Origin: JAAYEA01 sp012689325
Lineage (GTDB): Bacteria; Chloroflexota; Anaerolineae; JAAYEA01
DNA: 27,155 nt
Direction of reading: 5' to 3'
Assembly (NCBI GenBank): GCA_036841525.1
Contig: DAITVZ010000069.1
Span: 1-27,155 of the forward strand
The position numbers and the translations under genes are program-made. How positions within the stretch are numbered: position 1 is the first letter of the stretch; each line of letters opens with the position of its first letter. Below are positions 19,458-27,155 of this stretch, piece after piece. The notes beneath the pieces are model-generated. The model had not been told where the DNA came from and searched no databases. It saw only the letters and a list, made by a program, of their open reading frames with translations.

Positions 19458-21422
19458 TCAAGCCGGCCGCCCTTTGACGACCTCGCGTTCCATGTCGGCC
19501 AGGGTCTTGGCGATCTGCTCGATGGCCACGCGCTGCTTCCGGTAAAAGTCGGACTCGCTGATGGCCAGGCGTTGGGCCACATCCCGAATCCTGATCCCTT
19601 TGACGAAGCGCAGCTCGAGCAGGTTATAGATCAGCCACTCGCTGGCGGTCAACCGGCGCTCGCCGGGCGGCCTTTGCCGCTCGATGGCTTCCTCCAGCAC
19701 CGACCGCAGCGCCTTGGCGGGCACGCCGTCGTTCAGCGGCAGCGCCCGCTCGACGATCTTGAGCTGCAGCAGGGGGCTGGTGCTGAGCTGGGGCCCGCCC
19801 CAATAGTGCGAAAGGGCCTCTTTCACCCACTGGGCCAGGTCGGGCGAGTCCACCGGCTGGCTCTCCAGCGCGCTGATGCGTCCCGACTTGGCGAAATGGG
19901 GCGTGCTGCGCAGTCGCTGCAGGACGCTGATCTCCGGCTCCAGCCGGCGGAGCGTCTCAAAGACCTCCTGTTGCAGCCGCGTGTCCTCCAGCGCGTGCTC
20001 CGCCTGCGAGACCAGCTCGGCCACCGTCTCGAGCTCGGACGGCTGCATGAAAATCCGCGTGCTGCGCGCCTCGATGCCCATCACGCCCAGGATCGTCTTG
20101 TGGTCCTGCGCATAGAGCGGCAGTAACCAGTACCCGTTTATTAGGACGAAATCCGGGCCGTTTGGATACTTTTTTCGCTCGGCAACCGCGGGAGGGTTGG
20201 CCGCGGCGGCGCCGTTGTTCCTGCTAAAGAGCTTGGCCGCCTGGGCCAGGTCGAACCGCGCCAGGAATTGCTCCGCCTGATCCCGCGACCCGCTCAGGAT
20301 GCGGATGCTCAGCGCGCGATCCTCCATCACCACCACAAAGCCGGTGCGCACCCGCATAAAGTCGCACAGCGTGGTCAGGATGCTCTCCAGGAGCTGCTCC
20401 AGGTCGGTGGTGGTGAACAGCCGCTGGTCCAGGGTCTGGATCCAGGTCAGCTCCTCGCGGTCGCCGCGATAGATCAGGCGATCGATGTAGGGCTTGGCCA
20501 CGCTGATCGCCACCTGGAAGGTCACGATGCCGATGATGACGGCAAAGATCAGCACCATGTCGCGGGGCAGCCCCAAGATGCGCTCCACTTGCGGCACGAT
20601 CAACATCAGCGCAATGATGGCGATGCCCACCAGCGGCCCGCGCAGCAGGTAATGGATCATGTTGTGCTTGATCACCCGGTCGGGGGTCAAGACGCCCTGG
20701 TAGGCGACGGCGTAGGCCATCACGATGATCATCCCGGCGATGCCGGCGTTGCCCACCAGCGAGATGAAATAGATCCAGTTGGTGGTGAGCGACTCGGCCA
20801 CGGTGGCGATGAGCAGGTAAGGGAAGACGCCCATGGCCGGCGCGATGGAGGCCAGGCCCAGGTAGGTCATCCGCCGCCGCGAGGTGGAGGTCAGGCAGCG
20901 GCGCCGCGACTCGCCCATGCGCCGAAGGCCGGTGGTGGTGGTGATGGCGAAATAGACGATAAAGCTCCAGAAGAGCCGCCCCGTCGCCAGGTGCGAGACC
21001 CACTCGGAGACGGTGCCGTCCTCCACCAAGAGATCGGTAAAGCCCGCCAGGATGAAAAAGCCAAAGCTCAGGGCATAGCACAGCCAGGTGGCATGGCGGC
21101 GGCGATTGGAGACGGAACCGGTGGTGCGCAGCACCGCATCGGAGAACTGCATGTAGGCGGCGGGGACAAAGGCGATCCCACACCACTGGAAGCGGAGCCA
21201 CAGGAGGTTGGCCGACTCGGTCTCCACGTTGGCGACGATCACGTCGCCCACGTGAACGATGGTCATGAAAGTCAAGAGCGCCAAAAAGGCGCGAGCGACG
21301 GGGCTGCGAAAGTTATGCGTCAGGATATAGGCCAACAGGGAGAACGAGATGATCACGTTGGCCGAGGAGAGGATCAAGTTGCCTAACGCCAGTATAGACG
21401 TGACAACCGTTGGGTCGATCAT
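19458..21422 (-). CDS. Membrane-bound 7TM-GAF-HTH regulator (no kinase domain)
   Basis: The 654-residue protein starts with about seven helices up to residue 240, resembling the histidine-kinase N-terminal 7TM sensor. Two more helices lie at about 270-322. The junction RLIYRGDREELTWIQTLDQRLFTTTDLEQLLESIL leads into a GAF-like domain (about 330-480). A helical region follows, then a C-terminal helix-turn-helix (about 608-630, IRIRDVAQRLAISESDFYRKQRVAIEQIA). No H-box or HATPase motif is present, so it would be a one-component membrane transcription factor or sensor. The ligand is unknown. Its ATG is 5 bases after the cdsA stop with only a weak ribosome binding site, implying translational coupling to cdsA. 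Placement with phospholipid and undecaprenyl genes hints at envelope sensing, which is inference. Confidence 0.75.
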   Translation of the reverse strand: MIDPTVVTSILALGNLILSSANVIISFSLLAYILTHNFRSPVARAFLALLTFMTIVHVGDVIVANVETESANLLWLRFQWCGIAFVPAAYMQFSDAVLRTTGSVSNRRRHATWLCYALSFGFFILAGFTDLLVEDGTVSEWVSHLATGRLFWSFIVYFAITTTTGLRRMGESRRRCLTSTSRRRMTYLGLASIAPAMGVFPYLLIATVAESLTTNWIYFISLVGNAGIAGMIIVMAYAVAYQGVLTPDRVIKHNMIHYLLRGPLVGIAIIALMLIVPQVERILGLPRDMVLIFAVIIGIVTFQVAISVAKPYIDRLIYRGDREELTWIQTLDQRLFTTTDLEQLLESILTTLCDFMRVRTGFVVVMEDRALSIRILSGSRDQAEQFLARFDLAQAAKLFSRNNGAAAANPPAVAERKKYPNGPDFVLINGYWLLPLYAQDHKTILGVMGIEARSTRIFMQPSELETVAELVSQAEHALEDTRLQQEVFETLRRLEPEISVLQRLRSTPHFAKSGRISALESQPVDSPDLAQWVKEALSHYWGGPQLSTSPLLQLKIVERALPLNDGVPAKALRSVLEEAIERQRPPGERRLTASEWLIYNLLELRFVKGIRIRDVAQRLAISESDFYRKQRVAIEQIAKTLADMEREVVKGRPA

Positions 21423-21427
21423 GGCAT

Positions 21428-22222
21428 TTATCGAACACCTAGCATCCAGTACGCATAATAATAGACGATCACGACATTAAAGAGCAGGCTATCCACGCGA
21501 TCCAACACGCCCCCGTGGCCGGGGATCAGGTGGCTCGAGTCCTTGACGCCGATCTGGCGCTTGATGACCGACTCGCTCAGGTCGCCAAAGGTCGAGCCGA
21601 GCGTTCCCAGCACGCCGAGGGCCAGGCCGTGATACCAGGGCAGGCCCATCAGCAGCCCGCCGACCAGGCCGGTCAGCACCCCCGAGATGGCCCCGCCGAT
21701 GGCGCCCTCGCGGGTCTTTTTCGGGCTGATCTTGGGAAAGAAGGGGGTCTTGCCCCGGGCCCGCCCCACGAAATAGGCCCCCGAGTCGCAAATCCAGGTG
21801 ATGGCGAACGCCAGGATCAGCCAGTATAGGCCGCGATCCAGGGCGCGCAAGGAGACAAAGTGGCTGGCCGACCAGCCCACATAGATGGCCCCGGCCAGGT
21901 TCAGCGCCCAACTGGCCAGCGAGCCGGGCGCGTTGCCCGCCAAGACCTGCCAGGTCATCAGGGCCATGCCGATGAGGGCCAACCCGCCGCCCGCGATGCG
22001 CGCGTTGGGGTAGAGGGCATCCACGAGGAACAGAGCGATGAGCGCCAGCGTCAGGGCCCAGTTGACGGCATATCCGCCGCGGCGCAACAGGAGCAGGTAC
22101 TCGTAGCCGGCGCCCAAGGCGACGACGGCGACCAGCGCAAAGAACCAGGGGCCGCCCACATAGGTGGCCACCAGCACGATGGGGAGCATGATGACGGCAC
22201 TGAGCACTCGTTGCGATAACAC
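21428..22222 (-). CDS. cdsA: Phosphatidate cytidylyltransferase
   Basis: CdsA makes CDP-diacylglycerol from CTP and phosphatidic acid at the inner membrane, the branch point for phospholipid synthesis. The 264-residue product is a multi-helix membrane protein of normal length. It carries the family signature near the C-terminus, SVIKRQIGVKDSSHLIPGHGGVLDRVDS, with the conserved K-R, K-D and LDR-x-D residues. GTG at 22222 is the likely start. It follows uppS by 53 bases in the conserved order frr-uppS-cdsA, and the next gene starts 5 bases after its stop. Confidence 0.95.
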   Translation of the reverse strand: MLSQRVLSAVIMLPIVLVATYVGGPWFFALVAVVALGAGYEYLLLLRRGGYAVNWALTLALIALFLVDALYPNARIAGGGLALIGMALMTWQVLAGNAPGSLASWALNLAGAIYVGWSASHFVSLRALDRGLYWLILAFAITWICDSGAYFVGRARGKTPFFPKISPKKTREGAIGGAISGVLTGLVGGLLMGLPWYHGLALGVLGTLGSTFGDLSESVIKRQIGVKDSSHLIPGHGGVLDRVDSLLFNVVIVYYYAYWMLGVR

Positions 22223-22275
22223 GGCCTTATCCCTGCCATCCTTGGCGGGAAAAGGGTCCCGCCCGCCCCGGCACG

Positions 22276-23007
22276 TTACTTGGCCTGTTGATCCAACTGC
22301 CCAAAGCGCCGGTGGCGCTGGTCATAGGACGCCAGCGCCTTGCGCAGCTCCTCCCGATCGAAATCGGGCCAGAAGGTCGGCGTCGAATAATACTCGGCAT
22401 AGGCCGCTTGCCAGACCATAAAGTTGCTGAGGCGCATCTCGCCCGCCGTGCGCACCACCAGGTCGGGGTCCGGCAGCCCGGCGGTGTAGAGGTACCGGCT
22501 CAGGGACTCTTCCGTGACGTCCTCCGGCCGCAGCCCAGCCTCGATCATGCGCCGCACCGCGTCCACGATCTCGGCGCGGCCGCCATAGTTCAGCGCGATG
22601 GAGAGCACGAGCTTGGTGTTGTTCCGCGTCTGCTGCGCCGCATGGTTAAGCCGGTTGCGCAGCAGCGGAGACAGGCCCTCTTGCCGCCCCAGGTGCCGGA
22701 TCTGCACGCCATTGCGGTGCAACTCGGCCAGCTCGCTATCCGTGGCATTCTCGAACAAGTTCATCAGCCCGCGCACCTCGTCGGTGGGGCGCTTCCAGTT
22801 TTCGGTGGAAAAGGCATAGAGCGTCACATGCTTGATGCCGAACTCGCCGCAAGCGTCCAGCACCCGCCGGACGTTCTCTCGCCCAGCGCGATGACCGGCG
22901 TTGCGCGGCAGGCCGCGCGCCTGCGCCCAACGTCCGTTGCCATCCATGATAAAGGCCACATGCTGGGGAATCTTGCCCAGAGACGCGCCAGCGTCGCCCT
23001 CGGCCAT
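22276..23007 (-). CDS. uppS: Isoprenyl transferase (undecaprenyl diphosphate synthase)
   Basis: UppS is a cis-prenyltransferase that elongates farnesyl diphosphate with isopentenyl diphosphate to make the C55 lipid carrier for cell-wall polymers. The 243-residue product has HVAFIMDGNGRWAQARGLPR (16-35), with catalytic D22, and the late signature DLVVRTAGEMRLSNFMVWQAAYAEYY. The ATG at 23007 overlaps the frr stop in a TGATG arrangement, so translation is coupled. A TTG one codon earlier is less likely. Length is normal. Confidence 0.95.
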   Translation of the reverse strand: MAEGDAGASLGKIPQHVAFIMDGNGRWAQARGLPRNAGHRAGRENVRRVLDACGEFGIKHVTLYAFSTENWKRPTDEVRGLMNLFENATDSELAELHRNGVQIRHLGRQEGLSPLLRNRLNHAAQQTRNNTKLVLSIALNYGGRAEIVDAVRRMIEAGLRPEDVTEESLSRYLYTAGLPDPDLVVRTAGEMRLSNFMVWQAAYAEYYSTPTFWPDFDREELRKALASYDQRHRRFGQLDQQAK

Positions 23008-23576
23008 CAAATCTCCATGATCTCTTTTTCTTTGGCTTCCCCGATCTCGGCGAGTCGATCGTTGTACCGCTCCGTCAGCTCTTGCAGCTTGTCGCGGCTC
23101 TCGCGCAGATCGTCCTCCGACATCAGCTTGTCCTTCTCCAGGTCGCGGAGGTCATCTTGCACGTCGCGGCGCACGTTGCGGACGGCCACGCGGGCCTCCT
23201 CGACGCGGCGGCTGACCAGCTTGACCAGATCCTGCCGGCGCTCCTCGGTGAGCTTGGGGATCGGGAGTCGCACCACTGACCCGTCATTGATCGGAGTCAA
23301 GCCCAGGTCGGACTTGAGGATGGCCTTTTCGATGGCCGAGATGGAACCGCGGTCCCAGGGCCGGATGAGCAGCAGCCGCGGCTCGGGGGCCGAGACGGTG
23401 GCCAGTTGGTTCAGCGGCATCACCGTGCCATAGAACTCGACCTTGACCGGCTCCACCAGCGCAGGCGAGGCGCGTCCCGTGCGAATGGTCAGCAGGTTGG
23501 CCTGCAGCGCCTCGGCGGTCTTGCGCATCTTGTCGTCGGCCTCTTTTAAGGCATCTTCTACCAGTTCGTTAGCCAT
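23007..23576 (-). CDS. frr: Ribosome recycling factor
   Basis: RRF splits the post-termination ribosome together with EF-G. The 189-residue product begins MANELVEDALKEADDKMRKTAEALQ. It contains the diagnostic LLTIRTGRASPALVEPVKVEFYG and a C-terminal helix ending in GEAKEKEIMEI. The ATG at 23576 has GGAGG 7 bases upstream; an in-frame start nine codons earlier was rejected. Length matches the family, and the next gene overlaps its stop codon. Confidence 0.95.
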   Translation of the reverse strand: MANELVEDALKEADDKMRKTAEALQANLLTIRTGRASPALVEPVKVEFYGTVMPLNQLATVSAPEPRLLLIRPWDRGSISAIEKAILKSDLGLTPINDGSVVRLPIPKLTEERRQDLVKLVSRRVEEARVAVRNVRRDVQDDLRDLEKDKLMSEDDLRESRDKLQELTERYNDRLAEIGEAKEKEIMEI

Positions 23577-23640
23577 GAGTCTTCCTCCGTATTGTCGGGC
23601 CAAGCCGTCGGCATTGCCGGTAAGGCCAGTCCATCGTGCT

Positions 23641-24357
23641 CTATCTGCAAACCAGCGTCCCGATATTCTCGCCCATGACGACCCGTTCCACGCTGTTCTC
23701 CTGCTCCAGCTTGAACACCACGATGGGCAGGTCGTTGTCCATGCACAGCGAGATGGCGGTGCTGTCCATCACTTTGAGGCCCATGTTCAGCGCCTCGATA
23801 TAAGATAGCCTCTCGAATTTTTTGGCGTCCGCATGAAGCTTGGGATCAGAGTCATATACGCCGTCCACTTTGGTCGCCTTCAACAGCACGTCGGCGTCGA
23901 TCTCCATGGCGCGCAGCGCGCCCGCCGAGTCGGTGGTAAAGTAGGGGTTGCCGGTCCCCGCGCCAAAGAGGACCACATATCCCTTCTCCAGGTGGTTGAT
24001 CGCGCGCCGCCGGATATAGGGCTCGGCGACCTCGCGCATCTCGATCGCGGTCTGCACGCGGGTGATGACCCCATCGCGCTCCAGAGCGTCTTGCAGGGCC
24101 AGGCAGTTGATGACCGTGGCCAGCATGCCCATATAGTCGGCCTGGGCGCGCTCCATGCCGCGCGACATCCCCTCGGCGCCGCGCCAGATGTTCCCGCCGC
24201 CGATCACGATGGCCACCTGGATGTCATGCGCCAGGACGCGCTTGACCTGGGCCGAGACGGCCTCCGCCCGCAGCGGGTCGACGCCATAGACGCCATCGCC
24301 GCTGAGGGCCTCGCCGCCGAGCTTGAGCAGGATGCGCTTGTACTTGGGCTCCGCCAT
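23641..24357 (-). CDS. pyrH: UMP kinase
   Basis: PyrH phosphorylates UMP to UDP in the cytoplasm. The 238-residue product is a typical amino-acid-kinase-fold UMP kinase. It has KRILLKLGGEALSGDGVYGVD at the N-terminus, VIGGGNIWRG, the acceptor region ADYMGMLATVINCLALQDALE, and the ATP-site stretch GTGNPYFTTDSAGALRAMEIDADVLLKATKVDGVYDSDP. ATG at 24357 follows GGGGG. It lies in the classic order after tsf and before frr. The 82-base gap after tsf holds a strong hairpin. Confidence 0.95.
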   Translation of the reverse strand: MAEPKYKRILLKLGGEALSGDGVYGVDPLRAEAVSAQVKRVLAHDIQVAIVIGGGNIWRGAEGMSRGMERAQADYMGMLATVINCLALQDALERDGVITRVQTAIEMREVAEPYIRRRAINHLEKGYVVLFGAGTGNPYFTTDSAGALRAMEIDADVLLKATKVDGVYDSDPKLHADAKKFERLSYIEALNMGLKVMDSTAISLCMDNDLPIVVFKLEQENSVERVVMGENIGTLVCR

Positions 24358-24402
24358 GTTTCCCCCTGTGCTTGAGCTCTAGCATACCCCTATATAGCAA
24401 TC

Positions 24403-24428
24403 GCTCCAACAAGGGGTCTTGTTGGAGC
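24403..24428 (-). promoter_or_regulatory. Perfect 11-bp hairpin between tsf and pyrH
   Basis: GCTCCAACAAG (24403-24413) pairs perfectly with CTTGTTGGAGC (24418-24428) around a 4-base loop. It starts 12 bases after the tsf stop codon on the minus strand. No T-run follows in that direction, so it may protect the rpsB-tsf mRNA 3' end or cause partial termination, lowering pyrH and later genes relative to tsf. Confidence 0.6.
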
Positions 24429-24439
24429 TTTGCGGCTGC

Positions 24440-25039
24440 TTATTGCTGCTCTCCCAGCTCGTAGCGGACGAACCGCCGGACCACGATGTTCTCGCCGAGC
24501 TTGGCGATGGCCGCGGTCAGGAGGTCTTGTATCTTGGTGGCCCCGTCCTTGATAAAGAGCTGCTCCATCAGGCAGTTCTCCTCGTAGAACTTGGCCAGTT
24601 TGCCTTCCATGATCTGGGCGATCACGCGCTCCGGCTTGCCGGTATCGGCGATCTCGGCGCGATAGGCCTCCTTTTCCGCTTCCAGCACGTCGGCGGGGAT
24701 GTCCTCGATGCGGACGAACCGCGGACGCGCGGCCACGATCTGCATCGCCAGGTCGTGCACCAAGTCCTTAAAGATGTCGGTCTTGGCCACAAAGTCCGTC
24801 TCGCAGTTGACCTCGACCAGCGCGGCCATCTTGCTTCCGGTGTGGACATAGTAACCGATCAGCCCTTCCTTGGTCTCGCGATCCGCCTTCTTGGCGGCGA
24901 TGGCCAGGCCCTTTTCCTTCAGGATGGCCGCCGCGGCCTCAAAGTCGCCGTTGCATTGCTCCAGGGCCTTTTTGCAGTCCATCACGCCCGCGTTGGTAAG
25001 CTGGCGCAACTCTTTGACCATTTGGGGGGTAATCTGCAT
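24440..25039 (-). CDS. tsf: Elongation factor Ts (short form)
   Basis: EF-Ts is the nucleotide exchange factor of EF-Tu. The 199-residue product has the N-terminal UBA-like helix bundle (MVKELRQLTNAGVMDCKKALEQCNGDFEAAAAILKEKG) and the EF-Tu contact motif NCETDFVAKT. It lacks the extended core of the E. coli form (about 280 residues), as in Thermus and many Chloroflexota. It follows rpsB after a 165-base gap with a hairpin and has AGGGATGG upstream of the ATG. Confidence 0.95.
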   Translation of the reverse strand: MQITPQMVKELRQLTNAGVMDCKKALEQCNGDFEAAAAILKEKGLAIAAKKADRETKEGLIGYYVHTGSKMAALVEVNCETDFVAKTDIFKDLVHDLAMQIVAARPRFVRIEDIPADVLEAEKEAYRAEIADTGKPERVIAQIMEGKLAKFYEENCLMEQLFIKDGATKIQDLLTAAIAKLGENIVVRRFVRYELGEQQ

Positions 25040-25149
25040 CTTTCCATCCCTCTCTCTGAAAATGGGCCGATGCCCGCTCTGGGGACGCTACGCATCGGAG
25101 AGCGCCGCATCGGCGTGTTGTCGTATCAGTCGCAATAGGGCCAGGTTCT

Positions 25150-25184
25150 AAGAAGCGGGTTGCCTATCGCGCAGCCCGCTTCTT
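25150..25184 (-). promoter_or_regulatory. 14-bp hairpin between rpsB and tsf
   Basis: AAGAAGCGGGTTGC (25150-25163) pairs with GCAGCCCGCTTCTT (25171-25184), with one non-Watson-Crick position (T25160 opposite the A in GCAG) and a 7-base loop. It starts 20 bases after the rpsB stop on the minus strand. With no T-run after it, partial termination or mRNA stabilisation is more likely than full termination; tsf must still be expressed. Confidence 0.6.
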
Positions 25185-25204
25185 GAACTCGGATTCGGAT
25201 CGAA

Positions 25205-26140
25205 CTAGGCTTCTTCGCTGGCCTCTTCGGTGCTGTCGGGGTAAGAGACCCTCTTCCGGGCGGCGGGCTCATCCTGGGTTGCCGACTCGAGCTCGTCTTC
25301 CGACTCGACGAACTCGAACTCTTGCCCGGCCTCGGCTGCCTCGGCGTCCGGCTCAAAGATCCGGGAGACCCGCTCCCCGGCCTGATACTGCGCGGCGACG
25401 TCGGTCGCGTAGTCGCTGACCTCTTCGGCCCCCTCGGTCTCGGCCAGTTTCGACTGACGCATCTGCTGCCCCTCGATGACCGCATCCGCCATCTTGGTGG
25501 TGATCAGCTTGATGGCGCGGATCGCGTCATCGTTGGAGGGGATGATATAGTCGATGGGATCGGGATCGCAGTTGGTGTCCACCATCGCCACCACGGGGAC
25601 TTCGAGCGTTCCCGCTTCCTTGACGGCGTTCGTCTCGCGGTGGATATCGGCGACAAAGATCGCATCCGGCAGGCGGCGCAGGTTCTGCACGCCGCCGAAC
25701 CGGCGGTAAAGCTTGGCCAGCTCGCGATCGCGATCCAGCGCTTCCTTCTTGGTCAGGCGGTTGAACTCGCCGCGGCGCTGCTTGTCGGACATGTCCAGCA
25801 TGTAGTGGATCCGCTGATCCATGGTGCGAAAGTTGGTCAGCGTGCCGCCCAGCCAGCGGTTGACCACGAAGGGCATGCCGCACCGCTCGGCCTGCGACTG
25901 GATGCTATCCTGGGCCTGCTTTTTCGTGCCCACGAACAGGACCACGCCGCCCTCGGCCACGGTGTCGCGCACAAAGTTGTAGGCCTTTTCCAGACGCGAG
26001 ATCGTTTGCTGCAGGTCGATGATGTGGATGCCATTGCGCTCGGTGAAAATGAACGAGCGCATCTTGGGGTGCCACCGACGGCTGCGATGGCCAAAGTGGA
26101 CGCCAGCCTCCAAAAGTTCCTTCATAGAAACAACTGCCAC
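25205..26140 (-). CDS. rpsB: 30S ribosomal protein S2
   Basis: S2 is a small-subunit protein needed for S1 docking. The product (311 residues) has the expected start AVVSMKELLEAGVHFGHRSRRWHPKM, the central RWLGGTLTNFRTM, and PDAIFVADIHRETNAVKEA. It is about 70 residues longer than E. coli S2, with an acidic tail rich in Glu and Asp (about 250-311) ending in EEASEEA. GTG at 26140 was chosen because the residues align with the usual MA-VSM start and AAAAGG lies just upstream; the ATG at 26125 is an alternative. A longer in-frame extension to 26275 overlaps the promoter leader. It is the first gene of the operon. Confidence 0.94.
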   Translation of the reverse strand: MAVVSMKELLEAGVHFGHRSRRWHPKMRSFIFTERNGIHIIDLQQTISRLEKAYNFVRDTVAEGGVVLFVGTKKQAQDSIQSQAERCGMPFVVNRWLGGTLTNFRTMDQRIHYMLDMSDKQRRGEFNRLTKKEALDRDRELAKLYRRFGGVQNLRRLPDAIFVADIHRETNAVKEAGTLEVPVVAMVDTNCDPDPIDYIIPSNDDAIRAIKLITTKMADAVIEGQQMRQSKLAETEGAEEVSDYATDVAAQYQAGERVSRIFEPDAEAAEAGQEFEFVESEDELESATQDEPAARKRVSYPDSTEEASEEA

Positions 26141-26278
26141 TGAACCTTTTCCTCCCTCGTTTTGTTCGTCCGCTTTCTTCATCCCGCCCAGGAACCACCG
26201 GCTCCCTCTGAGCCTGCGACGTGGCACGCCTGGACAGTCCAAAAGCGTGTTTGATAGGTACATCCGTTCCGACATGCT

Positions 26279-26307
26279 AGTATAGCACAGCTCGGCGGAA
26301 TCCGCAA
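26279..26307 (-). promoter_or_regulatory. Sigma70-type promoter of the rpsB operon
   Basis: On the minus strand the -35 is TTGCGG (26307-26302), the -10 is TATACT (26284-26279), and the spacer is 17 bases. Transcription would start near 26272, leaving a leader of about 130 nt before the GTG. S2 commonly regulates its own operon through leader RNA, so this leader is a candidate autoregulatory site. I do not recognise a specific motif in it. Confidence 0.68.
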
Positions 26308-26319
26308 ATCGCGAAACGA

Positions 26320-26351
26320 CTGTGGGGGCAACTCATGAATTGCCCCCACAG
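26320..26351 (-). terminator. Perfect 12-bp hairpin after the downstream-edge permease gene
   Basis: CTGTGGGGGCAA (26320-26331) pairs perfectly with TTGCCCCCACAG (26340-26351) around an 8-base loop. It lies 31 bases after the permease stop on the minus strand and just before the rpsB promoter. The following minus-strand bases are only mildly T-rich (TCGTTTCG), so it is a probable but not classic terminator. Confidence 0.6.
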
Positions 26352-26382
26352 TATGGCGCGTGCGGTGTTCAAGCTGGTCAGG

Positions 26383-27155
26383 TCAGCGTGCGTAGGGATC
26401 GGCCGCGTCGCGCAGGCCATCGCCGAGAAAGTTGAACATGAGCACCGTGACGATGACGAACAGGCAGGGGATCAGCAGCCAGGGATGGTGCGCCACCTCC
26501 ACCACCTGCTGGGCGTCCTTGAGCAGCACGCCCCAGCTCACCGCCGGCGGCAACAGGCCCAGCCCCAGGAAGCTGAGCGAGGTCTCGCCCAGGATCATGC
26601 CAGGGATGGAGAGCGTCAGCGAGACGATGATGTGGCTGGCGAAGGAGGGGAGCAGGTGCCGCGTGATCAGGCGCCACTCGGTCGATCCGGCCAGCCGCGA
26701 GGCGGTGATGAAATCCTCGTCGCGCAGCGAAAGGAGCTTGCCGCGCACCACCCGGGCCAAACCCGTCCAGCCCACGATGGAGAGCAGGATGGTGATGCCA
26801 AAATAGATGCGGGTCACCGGCCAATCGCGCGGCATCGCCGCCGAGAGGGCCATCCACAGCGGGATGGTGGGGATGGAGCGCAGCAGCTCGATCAACCGCT
26901 GGATCGCCTCATCCACCAGGCCGCCAAAATAGCCCGAGGCGCCGCCGATGAGCAGGCCGATGATAAAGGTCAGAAACACCCCCACCAGGCCGATAGAGAG
27001 CGAGATGCGCCCGCCGTGCAGGATGCGGGAAAACAGGTCGCGCCCCAACTTGTCCGTCCCAAAGAGGAAAAGCTTGCCCCCTGGGTCGCGCATGCCGAAC
27101 AGGTGCAGGTTGGATTCGAAGCGCCCCCAGAGCTTGTAGGTCTCGGCGCGGACCA
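26383..27155 (-). CDS. ABC transporter permease, DppC/OppC type (5' end outside window)
   Basis: The frame is open to the right edge, so only the C-terminal 257 residues or so are visible. It contains FLFGTDKLGRDLFSRILHGGRISLSIGLVGV, the DppC family phrase, and several membrane helices. An EAA loop reads ITASRLAGSTEWRLITRHLLPSFASHIIV, and the end is GDGLRDAADPYAR. It resembles the DppC-type permease at 11012-12163 closely in these segments but is clearly a separate paralogue. It probably belongs to a second importer operon running leftwards from beyond the window. The ATG at 27093 is internal and should not be taken as the start. Confidence 0.88.
   Translation of the reverse strand, partial: VRAETYKLWGRFESNLHLFGMRDPGGKLFLFGTDKLGRDLFSRILHGGRISLSIGLVGVFLTFIIGLLIGGASGYFGGLVDEAIQRLIELLRSIPTIPLWMALSAAMPRDWPVTRIYFGITILLSIVGWTGLARVVRGKLLSLRDEDFITASRLAGSTEWRLITRHLLPSFASHIIVSLTLSIPGMILGETSLSFLGLGLLPPAVSWGVLLKDAQQVVEVAHHPWLLIPCLFVIVTVLMFNFLGDGLRDAADPYAR

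Noticed and set aside
1..27155. CRISPR array, insertion sequence or tRNA/rRNA genes
   Set aside because: No regularly spaced repeats, transposase-like proteins, flanking inverted repeats or recognisable stable RNA sequences were seen on either strand.

Overview
The window is GC-rich, gene-dense bacterial DNA. It most resembles an uncultured Chloroflexota (Anaerolineae-like) chromosome. The main reasons are a lipoprotein substrate-binding protein with the valine/lysine/glutamate linker common in that phylum, a short EF-Ts, a 7TM-GAF-HTH membrane regulator, several dipeptide-type ABC transporters, and bacterial homologues of heliorhodopsin and the stay-green Mg-dechelatase. The taxonomic call is inference from protein content only.

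Region 1 (about 67-7162, + strand) is the most interesting part. One strong promoter precedes six closely spaced genes: a heliorhodopsin, a stay-green (SGR) family Mg-dechelatase homologue, a TudS/DUF523-DUF1722 protein (RudS-like tRNA 4-thiouridine desulfidase), a peroxiredoxin-like protein with an in-frame TGA exactly at the peroxidatic cysteine (probable selenocysteine, UxxC) and a SECIS-like hairpin, and two phytoene desaturase/carotenoid isomerase-like flavoproteins. The second flavoprotein is fused to a two-cluster [4Fe-4S] module and a GltD/DPYD-type FAD fold that lacks its NADPH domain. Retinal photoreception, tetrapyrrole handling, the near-UV-sensitive tRNA base s4U, peroxide removal and polyene chemistry all relate to light and photo-oxidative stress. 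I propose the set as a candidate light-response or photoprotection operon. The individual families are known; the combination is the novelty claim.

Region 2 (7246-14236, + strand) is a complete dipeptide/oligopeptide-type ABC importer operon (lipoprotein, two permeases, two ATPases). Its promoter has perfect -35 and -10 hexamers, and a strong intrinsic terminator lies in the leader about 150 nt before the first gene, suggesting transcription attenuation or a small RNA. Region 3 (14265-16780, - strand) is a PfkB-type sugar kinase followed by a uronate-isomerase-like amidohydrolase, likely a small sugar-acid catabolic operon. Divergent from it is a TPR protein (16895-18337, +).

Region 4 (26307 down to 18340, - strand) is the conserved rpsB-tsf-pyrH-frr-uppS-cdsA translation/envelope operon. 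It extends into a membrane-bound 7TM-GAF-HTH regulator and a secreted cohesin-dockerin protein and ends at a hairpin terminator shared with the TPR gene. The right edge holds the 3' part of another DppC-type permease (- strand). I saw no rRNA, tRNA, insertion sequence or CRISPR array.
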